A stretch of DNA of 64,000 bases from Bacteriovoracia bacterium. GTDB lineage: Bacteria; Bdellovibrionota; Bacteriovoracia; Bacteriovoracales; Bacteriovoracaceae. A model generated the notes under the pieces. It ran no database searches. It had not been told where the DNA came from and saw only the letters and a program-made list of their open reading frames with translations. A program made the position numbers and the translations under genes. Of this stretch, positions 58,034 through 64,000 are shown piece by piece (the first letter of the stretch is position 1; the number at the start of each line of letters is the position of its first letter). The stretch covers positions 62,001 through 126,000 of the forward strand of contig JAUIIL010000005.1 in the NCBI GenBank assembly GCA_030431635.1, read 5' to 3'.

Positions 58034-58045
58034 ATACACTTGATA

Positions 58046-58330
58046 ATGCACTATCAACTCATGAAAAGAGGGACATACAATCCGATTAGCCTTGAACATC
58101 TCTTTATTGAAGCTGAAGAGATAAGTGAGTTTGATTTTAAATATGCAACTCCAAGACGTAAAAAACTCCTCTACATCGGTCAGCTCTTTTCAGACACTGT
58201 CCTTGAAGACTTTCCCCAATTTAGAGAGCAAATTCAATCTTGTATCGGGAGTTTAGCTTCAAAGGAATACCGTATTTTAAACCATCTCGTTCTACAAGCA
58301 TCACTCTTTTCAAATTATTCAATGCTCTAG
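58046..58330 (+). CDS. possible small protein, doubtful
   Basis: A frame of 94 codons from ATG 58,046 (a longer version starts in the repeat, which is unlikely). The product begins MHYQLMKRGTYNPISLEHLF and is moderately charged, with a composition like a real soluble protein. No ribosome-binding site or homologue is evident. It may be a gene fragment left by the IS activity that placed repeat copy 2 against it. Confidence 0.35.
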   Translation: MHYQLMKRGTYNPISLEHLFIEAEEISEFDFKYATPRRKKLLYIGQLFSDTVLEDFPQFREQIQSCIGSLASKEYRILNHLVLQASLFSNYSML

Positions 58331-58425
58331 GAAAACAATGAAAAATTGAGGGAGGATAGTTTAATACTATGTGAGCGAAATTTTTATGAAGTTTGACGAC
58401 GATGATTGGATAATTTCAAAAGAAG

Positions 58426-58502
58426 TGGCGGGCGCAGAGGGACTCGAACCCCCAACCTACTGATTTGGAATCAGCCGCTCTACCGATTAGAGCTATACAC
58501 CC
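58426..58502 (-). tRNA. trpT: tRNA-Trp (anticodon CCA)
   Basis: 77 nt including an encoded CCA end. Acceptor GGGTGTA/TGCGCCC with two G-U pairs and discriminator G, D-arm GCTC/GAGC, anticodon arm GCTGA-TTCCAAA-TCAGT giving CCA, and a T-arm with TTCGAGT. It follows tuf after a terminator, as tRNA-Trp usually does, but secE is not next: the accessory block intervenes. Confidence 0.96.
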
Positions 58503-58513
58503 GCTTGATCAAA

Positions 58514-58536
58514 AAAGCCCCGACTTGCGGGGCTTT
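58514..58536 (-). terminator. strong hairpin between tuf and tRNA-Trp
   Basis: 9-bp stem AAAGCCCCG/CGGGGCTTT with a 5-nt loop, followed on the minus strand by six T residues. It ends 11 nt before the tRNA 5' end, leaving no room for a separate promoter. Either it is only partly effective, or it serves as a processing signal for the tRNA. Confidence 0.85.
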
Positions 58537-58556
58537 CGTATTTTAAAGATGAGAAA

Positions 58557-59747
58557 TTATTCTACAACTTCAGTTACAGTTCCTGCACCAATAGTTCTAC
58601 CACCTTCACGAATCGCGAAACGTAGACCTTTCTCCATTGCAATTGGAGTAATAAGCTCAGCAAGGAAAGAAGTGTTATCTCCTGGCATAATCATTTCAAC
58701 ACCATCATTAAGAGTAACTGCTCCAGTCACGTCAGTAGTTCTGAAGTAAAATTGAGGTCTATAACCTTTAAAGATTGGAGTGTGTCTTCCACCTTCTTCT
58801 TTAGTAAGAATATAAACTTCACACTTAAATTTCTTATGTGGCTTAACACTACCTGGCTTAATAAGACACTGTCCACGCTCAACGTCGTCTCTTTTTGTCC
58901 CTCTAAGAAGGATACCCACGTTGTCACCAGCTCTACCTTCATCAAGTAGCTTTCTGAACATTTCAACACCAGTAACAGTTGTTTTTTGAGCATCTCTGAT
59001 TCCGATAATCTCAATTTCTTCACCAACTTTAACGATCCCTCTTTCAACACGTCCAGTAACAACTGTACCACGTCCAGAAATAGAGAAAACGTCTTCAACT
59101 GGCATAAGAAAATCTAGATCAATCGCTCTTTCTGGAGTTGGAATATATTCATCAACTTTTTCCATAAGCTCAAGAATCTTAGCTTTACCAATAGCTTCGT
59201 CTCTGTTTTCAACAGCGGCAAGAGCTGAACCAGCAACGATAGGAATATCGTCTCCTGGGAAATCATAAGAAGAAAGAAGTTCTCTTACTTCCATTTCAAC
59301 AAGCTCAAGAAGTTCTTCATCATCAACTTGGTCAACTTTATTAAGGAAAACAACGATAGCTGGAACACCAACCTGACGAGCAAGAAGGATATGCTCTCTA
59401 GTTTGTGGCATCGGGCCATCAGCGGCAGAAACAACAAGAATAGCTCCATCCATTTGTGCAGCACCAGTGATCATGTTTTTAACATAGTCAGCGTGTCCTG
59501 GACAATCAACGTGAGCATAGTGACGATTAGCCGTCTTATATTCAACGTGAGAAGTGTTAATTGTAATCCCACGAGCTTTTTCTTCTGGAGCGTTATCAAT
59601 GTCAGCGTAGTTTTTCGCGTCCCCACCGAATTTCTCAGTAAGAGTCATTGTGATAGCTGCAGTTAAAGTAGTCTTACCATGGTCAACGTGACCGATTGTA
59701 CCGATGTTTACGTGATCTAAACTTCGATCAAATTTTTCCTTTGCCAT
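58557..59747 (-). CDS. tuf: translation elongation factor Tu
   Basis: 396 residues. P-loop GHVDHGKTT (residues ~19-27), switch [13 protein letters not shown]3 DCPGHADY, G4 NKVD. Delivers aminoacyl-tRNA to the ribosome. It follows tRNA-Thr, as in the thrT-tufB unit of many proteobacteria, and is not part of the str operon at 32 kb. No second tuf occurs in the window. Confidence 0.98.
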   Translation of the reverse strand: MAKEKFDRSLDHVNIGTIGHVDHGKTTLTAAITMTLTEKFGGDAKNYADIDNAPEEKARGITINTSHVEYKTANRHYAHVDCPGHADYVKNMITGAAQMDGAILVVSAADGPMPQTREHILLARQVGVPAIVVFLNKVDQVDDEELLELVEMEVRELLSSYDFPGDDIPIVAGSALAAVENRDEAIGKAKILELMEKVDEYIPTPERAIDLDFLMPVEDVFSISGRGTVVTGRVERGIVKVGEEIEIIGIRDAQKTTVTGVEMFRKLLDEGRAGDNVGILLRGTKRDDVERGQCLIKPGSVKPHKKFKCEVYILTKEEGGRHTPIFKGYRPQFYFRTTDVTGAVTLNDGVEMIMPGDNTSFLAELITPIAMEKGLRFAIREGGRTIGAGTVTEVVE

Positions 59748-59884
59748 TTCTTTTCTCCTAAAAAATACTTATCGTTTTTTGAAACTCAAAGAGTATCTAA
59801 TTTATAACACTAACTGACAAGATGCTTATAAGGGAAATATCTATCTCCTCCAGGGCCCCTCGTCAACGAAAAATCGCAAAAATA

Positions 59885-59959
<75 letters not shown>

Positions 59960-59971
59960 CTTGTTTCTCCC

Positions 59972-60412
59972 CTATTTAAACTTTAACCCTGAAGTTTGCG
60001 CGCAAGCAAAAACCACTTTCTCGTCTTCTGTGCTCAAGAACTCGATTTCTTTATTGTGCACACCGCCTTCGAAAAGGCCTTTCTTGGCGAACAGATCAAT
60101 ATACTCAGCCTTAAGAGTTTTTTTCTCTACAACTATCGATTGTACTAAATCTCCAGAATCAGAAAAAGAAATCAATGCTCCCCATTTTTTATTTCCTAAT
60201 GAACAACTCGTAGAGTTTATTGTGTAAACTTTTTTTCTTGGCTTAAAAAGATACCATTCACCCAAATGACAAACCCCAAGAGACTTTATCATTTTTGATT
60301 TTTTCAACTCTCCGTCTTTATAAGTTTGTTTTTCGAAATAGCACTTGATTGGATAAGCTGCATGAGCCGACATAAGCGTGCTCGCCACCAGTAAAAATGC
60401 CAAAAACTTCAT
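59972..60412 (-). CDS. small secreted protein inside the tRNA-tuf operon
   Basis: The start is ATG 60,412, preceded by GGGAGAG at a suitable distance; a longer frame would run into the tRNA-Gly gene. The 146-residue product has a signal peptide (LAFLLVASTLMSAHA) and four Cys (PIKCYF, LGVCHL, STSCSL, VFACAQ), likely two disulfides. No known family. It sits between glyT and thrT, where nothing but spacer is usual, so it should be transcribed at the very high level of the tRNA operon unless processed away. Confidence 0.75.
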   Translation of the reverse strand: MKFLAFLLVASTLMSAHAAYPIKCYFEKQTYKDGELKKSKMIKSLGVCHLGEWYLFKPRKKVYTINSTSCSLGNKKWGALISFSDSGDLVQSIVVEKKTLKAEYIDLFAKKGLFEGGVHNKEIEFLSTEDEKVVFACAQTSGLKFK

Positions 60413-60444
60413 TCTTCTCTCCCTCTTAAAAATTTTTGTGAAAA

Positions 60445-60520
60445 TGGAGCGGGCAATGAGGCTCGAACTCACGACCCCCAGCTTGGAAGGCTGGTGCTCT
60501 ACCAACTGAGCTATACCCGC
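60445..60520 (-). tRNA. glyT: tRNA-Gly (anticodon TCC)
   Basis: 76 nt with CCA. Acceptor GCGGGTA/TGCCCGC with one G-U pair, anticodon arm CCAGC-CTTCCAA-GCTGG giving TCC, T-loop TTCGAGC. Follows tRNA-Tyr. Confidence 0.96.
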
Positions 60521-60573
60521 TTGACTTAGAAATGTATCGTAACTAAACCACCATCAAACATCAAGCTTAAAAG

Positions 60574-60659
60574 TGGTGGCGCGGGGTGGATTCGAACCAC
60601 CGAAGGTATACACCGGCAGATTTACAGTCTGCTCCCTTTAGCCACTCGGGAACCACGCC
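60574..60659 (-). tRNA. tyrU: tRNA-Tyr (anticodon GTA)
   Basis: 86 nt, class II with a long variable arm. Acceptor GGCGTGG/CCGCGCC, discriminator A, anticodon loop CTGTAAA giving GTA, T-loop TTCGAAT, encoded CCA. Confidence 0.96.
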
Positions 60660-60670
60660 TTGGAGTAAAA

Positions 60671-60746
60671 TGGAGCTGGCTATAGGATTCGAACCTACGA
60701 CCGGCAGTTTACAAAACTGCTGCTCTACCAACTGAGCTAAGCCAGC
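60671..60746 (-). tRNA. thrU: tRNA-Thr (anticodon TGT)
   Basis: 76 nt with CCA. Acceptor GCTGGCT/AGCCAGC with discriminator T, anticodon arm GCAGT-TTTGTAA-ACTGC giving TGT, T-loop TTCGAAT. First gene of the tRNA-tuf unit. Confidence 0.96.
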
Positions 60747-60767
60747 CAAAAAACTTCCGTGAGGATT

Positions 60768-60796
60768 TTTATAAAGCTAACTCCTTTAAACGTAAA
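60768..60796 (-). promoter_or_regulatory. promoter of the tRNA-tuf operon
   Basis: On the minus strand TTTACG (60,796-60,791) is followed after exactly 17 nt by TATAAA (60,773-60,768). The start would fall ~15 nt before thrU. The same TTTAC.-N17-TATAAA layout occurs before the candidate RNA at 2072. Confidence 0.7.
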
Positions 60797-60811
60797 GAGT
60801 TTTTCTACAAA

Positions 60812-61555
60812 TTAAGAGAAAGATTTATCCATGGCCAGTGCGCTGGCCACAGAAACATTTAAAGAGGCAATTGGTCCTCTTGACGCAAGGCTCACTTGTT
60901 TCTCAATAACCCTTAAAAGAGCGTGGGAAATCCCCGTCTCTTCTGCACCAAGAACAAGTAGACGATGACCCATTGCTGGTTCAAGCTCGCTCTCCTTTGC
61001 GTGTTCAGATAAAGCAATAACTTCAACTCCCTTCTCTGAAAGTTTTTTTATTACTTTAGGAAAACTTGCCACTCTCACAATTTCAATATGCTCTCTAGCT
61101 CCTGAGCTGATTCGAAAAAAGCCCGGTGTGAGGGAGAAGGATCCTTTTTGAGGAAGCATAATGACATTAACTCCATAAAAAGCTGCTGTTCTAAAAATAG
61201 CGGCTCCGTTATGAATATCTGTTATTTGATCGAGGCAGAGAATTTTTAGTTTCTCTTGAGTGCTTATCTTTTCATTAAGCCAGTTCGGATCACGCTCTTC
61301 TAGTGAATTTGTTTCTAAAAGTAATCCTGAAGGAAGCCTAGAGTATGTTTGGTCATATTTTTGAAAAAGCTCTTTGCCCTTTTCTTGAAGATGGTGGTTT
61401 TTAAGAATTTCACTTGGAAAATCTTTGGTTAGAAGAGAATATTTTTTTTGCAGCTCAACTTTACCTTCTTCATTGGCGTAAAGTTTTATCAAATTTCTAT
61501 TCTTGTTCATAAGAGCATGAGCAATACTATGAACTCCTATAATTAACTCTCCCAC
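60812..61555 (-). CDS. rlmB: TrmH/RlmB-family rRNA 2'-O-methyltransferase
   Basis: 247 residues, GTG start overlapping the proS stop by one base (TAGTG). An N-terminal substrate-binding domain (LIIGVHSIAHALMN) and a C-terminal SPOUT knot with LVLGAEETGISHALLRVIEK and IASLNVSVASALAM. Members methylate a ribose in rRNA or tRNA; RlmB modifies G2251 in 23S rRNA. The family is certain, the exact target inferred. Confidence 0.88.
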   Translation of the reverse strand: MGELIIGVHSIAHALMNKNRNLIKLYANEEGKVELQKKYSLLTKDFPSEILKNHHLQEKGKELFQKYDQTYSRLPSGLLLETNSLEERDPNWLNEKISTQEKLKILCLDQITDIHNGAAIFRTAAFYGVNVIMLPQKGSFSLTPGFFRISSGAREHIEIVRVASFPKVIKKLSEKGVEVIALSEHAKESELEPAMGHRLLVLGAEETGISHALLRVIEKQVSLASRGPIASLNVSVASALAMDKSFS

Positions 61556-63270
61556 TATAACCCTTCCCAGTATTTTTTCACTTCACTTATAAGTTCATCT
61601 CTTTGAACTTTAAATTTCTCTCCACTTTTTCGTAAGAAAATTTCAATCTCACCATCTTTTTCAAAATCACGTTCACCAATAACAACTCTAATGGGTAGAC
61701 CAATCAAGTCTGCATCTTTAAACATCACACCTGGACCAACCCCTCTATCATCAAAGAGAACTTCAAAACCTTCTTTTAAAAGTTCTTCATAAAGCTCTTG
61801 CGCTATTTTTTTTGTTGGATCTTTCTTAGCAATAACCCCTAAGTAAATATGATAAGGAGCTATAGGTTTAGGCCAAATAATTCCATTTTCATCATGGTTT
61901 TGCTCGATAGCCGCTTGCAAAGTTCTCGTCACACCAATCCCATAACATCCCATTAAAGGAGCCACAGCTTTCCCATTTTTATCTAGTACTGTTGCGTTCA
62001 TGGCCTTGGAGTATTTGTTTCCAAGTTGAAAAATATGACCAACTTCGATCCCTCGTTTAATTTCAATCTTGTATTTCCCACTCTGATCGTAATCACCTTC
62101 TTGAGCTAGTCTTAGATCTGCTGTTTTAAAATTTTTCACATCTCTTGAAGGAGTTAAACCCTCAAAGTGAGTATCTACTTTATTAGCACCAGCAACGTAG
62201 GAGCAATTAAGATCAACGGCTTCATCAAAAACAATAGGAAGGCTTGCTCCTATAGGACCGATATAACCAATGGGTAAATTAAGTTCCGTCAGGATACTGT
62301 CTTTAGTAGGAGCAAGGTGATCGCAAGATAAGAATGACTTGAGTTTTACTTCGTTAAGTTCATCATCTCCTAAAAGAAGAATGAGATAGTGAACTTCTTT
62401 TTCTCCATAAATGGCCGAATAAACTAAAGACTTTAAGCTTTGGTGCTTGGGCTTACCTAGAAGCTCACAAACTTCAGCAATAGTCTTAGCGTTTGGTGTT
62501 GAAATTTCTTTTAACTCAGCTTCTGGTAAAAAATCGAGTTTTCCCCGTTTACTCTTAGCTTTTTCCACATTGGCCGCATAGCTTGTTTCATGACAAACAA
62601 CAACAGTATCCTCTCCATTATCTGCAATCACTTGAAACTCGTGTGTTTTTTGGTCACTACTGGCCATCGCTCCAGCATCCGCCTCAACAACGATATAATC
62701 AAGCCCTAGTGATTCAAAGATGTTGCTATAGCATTGGTAAAAATCGTTATAGACTTCATCCAGAGAATCTTTATCAATATGAAAGCTATAAGCATCTTTC
62801 ATCAAAAATTCTCTTCCTCTCATAAGACCAAAGCGCGGTCTTAATTCATCTCTAAACTTGGTATTAATTTGATACAAACTTAAAGGCAGTTGCTTGTAAG
62901 AATCAACAGTCATACGAAAAATATCAGTAATAGTCTCTTCGTTAGTGGGAGAAAGGCACATATCTCTTCCAGCCGCGTCTTTGAGTCTGGCCATTTCACT
63001 ACCCATGGTGTCCCAACGACCAGATTCTTTCCACAAATCTCCAGGAGTTACCATACTCATTTGAATTTCATGAGCGTTAATTCTCTTGTGCTCTTTTCTA
63101 ATAATGGCTTCTATTTTATGAATAGCTCTTAAGGCCATGGGTAGATAAGAATAAATTCCAGCTGCTGTTTTAAAAATGAGCCCTGCTCTCATCATGAGTT
63201 GATGAGAAGGAATCTCAGCATCACTTGGGATTTCTTTGTATGTTTTCCAATAACCTTTTGATAGCCTCAT
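61555..63270 (-). CDS. proS: prolyl-tRNA synthetase, bacterial type
   Basis: 571 residues, class II. Motif 2 region RFGLMRGREFLMKDAYSFHI, the inserted editing domain (~225-385, with YAANVEKAKSKRGKLD at its start), motif 3 MGCYGIGVTRTLQAAIEQNH, and a C-terminal anticodon-binding domain (LFDDRGVGPGVMFKDADLIG). Cytoplasmic. Starts 54 nt after the lpxC stop, so it may share its transcript. Confidence 0.97.
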   Translation of the reverse strand: MRLSKGYWKTYKEIPSDAEIPSHQLMMRAGLIFKTAAGIYSYLPMALRAIHKIEAIIRKEHKRINAHEIQMSMVTPGDLWKESGRWDTMGSEMARLKDAAGRDMCLSPTNEETITDIFRMTVDSYKQLPLSLYQINTKFRDELRPRFGLMRGREFLMKDAYSFHIDKDSLDEVYNDFYQCYSNIFESLGLDYIVVEADAGAMASSDQKTHEFQVIADNGEDTVVVCHETSYAANVEKAKSKRGKLDFLPEAELKEISTPNAKTIAEVCELLGKPKHQSLKSLVYSAIYGEKEVHYLILLLGDDELNEVKLKSFLSCDHLAPTKDSILTELNLPIGYIGPIGASLPIVFDEAVDLNCSYVAGANKVDTHFEGLTPSRDVKNFKTADLRLAQEGDYDQSGKYKIEIKRGIEVGHIFQLGNKYSKAMNATVLDKNGKAVAPLMGCYGIGVTRTLQAAIEQNHDENGIIWPKPIAPYHIYLGVIAKKDPTKKIAQELYEELLKEGFEVLFDDRGVGPGVMFKDADLIGLPIRVVIGERDFEKDGEIEIFLRKSGEKFKVQRDELISEVKKYWEGL

Positions 63271-63324
63271 ATTTTGCCCCTTAATCGCTCGTTATCATAG
63301 CTTGGAAAAAAGCAAATGGCCCTT

Positions 63325-64000
63325 TTAATGTGATATGGAGATGGCCTGCGGAAGTGCAAAAGAGTTATGAACTTCTTCTTGAAGTGAAGTAGCAGACACA
63401 ATTTCATAAGCACTCGGATTTTCTAAGAGCTTCCGGCACAACAAATTATGAACATTATGTCCGGATTTGTAAGTGGTTATTTTACCAGCGATATCATAGC
63501 CCAGCAGACTAACATCTCCAATCGTATCGAGAATTTTATGACGGATAAATTCGTTCTCAAACCTTAACCCCTCTGGGTTAACAACATTATAATCATCAAG
63601 AACAATAGCATTATCGAGAGAACCACCCTTAATAAGGCCTTTTCTCTTAAGCATATCGACATCTTTAAGCATCCCGAAGGTTCTGGCCCTGGAAATTTGT
63701 TCAATATAATTTTCACAAGAAAAATCAAACCTAAAATTTTGTTTTTTGATTTTAGGATGGGCAAACACAATCGTTGATTCAATCGAGAGGTTTGGGTGAG
63801 GTTCTATTTCTGCCCATTTATCTTCAAATTCAACTCTGAGTTTCTCAAGAACAACGAGGAATTTTTTTGATTTATTTAGAATTTTTAATCCTGTCTCTTT
63901 TAAAAGAAAAACAAAAGAGGCTCCTGAACCATCCATAATAGGAACTTCAGGTCCATCGATTTCAATTTTAACATTATTAATTCCAAGTCCATAAAAAACA
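63325..64000 (-). CDS. lpxC: UDP-3-O-acyl-N-acetylglucosamine deacetylase LpxC (5' partial)
   Basis: The frame is open to the right edge; the visible 224 residues are the end of LpxC. The edge shows GLGINNVKIEIDGPEVPIMD, the LpxC family segment. Zinc ligands are H and D in RHKILDTIGD, with the catalytic His in KSGHNVHN. It performs the first committed step of lipid A synthesis, so the organism has a lipopolysaccharide-type outer membrane. The first zinc His lies beyond the window. Confidence 0.95.
   Translation of the reverse strand, partial: VFYGLGINNVKIEIDGPEVPIMDGSGASFVFLLKETGLKILNKSKKFLVVLEKLRVEFEDKWAEIEPHPNLSIESTIVFAHPKIKKQNFRFDFSCENYIEQISRARTFGMLKDVDMLKRKGLIKGGSLDNAIVLDDYNVVNPEGLRFENEFIRHKILDTIGDVSLLGYDIAGKITTYKSGHNVHNLLCRKLLENPSAYEIVSATSLQEEVHNSFALPQAISISH

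Noticed and set aside
58013-58045. Upstream TTG start for the 58,046 frame
   Set aside because: These codons belong to repeat copy 2, which also occurs in the IS remnant, so they are unlikely to be the native start of a gene.
60413-60505. Longer start for the secreted protein between glyT and thrT
   Set aside because: It would run into the tRNA-Gly gene and put the GGGAGAG ribosome-binding site and signal peptide inside the protein.

Overview
The window is an AT-rich chromosomal segment from a Gram-negative bacterium that most resembles the predatory Bdellovibrionota, probably a Bacteriovorax/Halobacteriovorax/Peredibacter-type organism. This is an inference. It rests on LpxC, MltA, SecY and outer-membrane barrels (a Gram-negative envelope), many small secreted proteins and lipoproteins without recognisable families, an L,D-transpeptidase, and a ribosomal-protein supercluster on one strand broken up by such lineage-specific genes.

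Layout. Bases 1-14,700 carry a secreted isoprenoid-synthase-like protein (cut by the window edge), a strong candidate for an unannotated structured RNA of about 615 nt with its own promoter and terminator (1450-2065), hemW, a double M16 peptidase, a lipoprotein/outer-membrane-barrel pair, a three-gene acyl-CoA carboxylase operon (carboxyltransferase, biotin carboxylase, biotin carrier), a sigma-54 activator and a TlpA-like thioredoxin. Bases 14,743-28,682 hold the S10-spc-alpha ribosomal superoperon, read leftwards from rpsJ to rplQ, with adk and secY inside and with rpsD, map and infA absent from their usual places. An L,D-transpeptidase gene lies divergently upstream of rpsJ. Bases 30,194-46,656 hold fusA, an unknown 502-residue secreted protein, rpsG-rpsL, rpoC-rpoB, rplL-rplJ, rplA-rplK and nusG-secE, again all leftward. 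Bases 46,755-58,330 form an accessory block (mltA, a barrel protein, DUF3050, a lipoprotein Tpx, several small secreted proteins, a SulP transporter, an internally deleted IS3-type remnant, DUF2177). It sits exactly where tRNA-Trp normally leads into secE. Bases 58,426-64,000 contain the classic thrU-tyrU-glyT-thrT-tuf-trpT order, with a small secreted-protein gene between glyT and thrT, preceded upstream by lpxC-proS-rlmB.

How it works together. Most of the window is the core transcription and translation machinery. Visible regulatory DNA includes spaced promoter hexamers for the tRNA-tuf, secE-nusG, rpsL and rpmJ units, a long hairpin with a T-tract between rplL and rpoB, and a 26-bp exact repeat before both rplK and rplA that looks like an L1 autoregulatory site. 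The strongest candidate for something new is the 1450-2065 RNA: it has two ~98-nt domains whose 32-nt core hairpins conserve the loop while two outer-stem base pairs change in a compensatory way.
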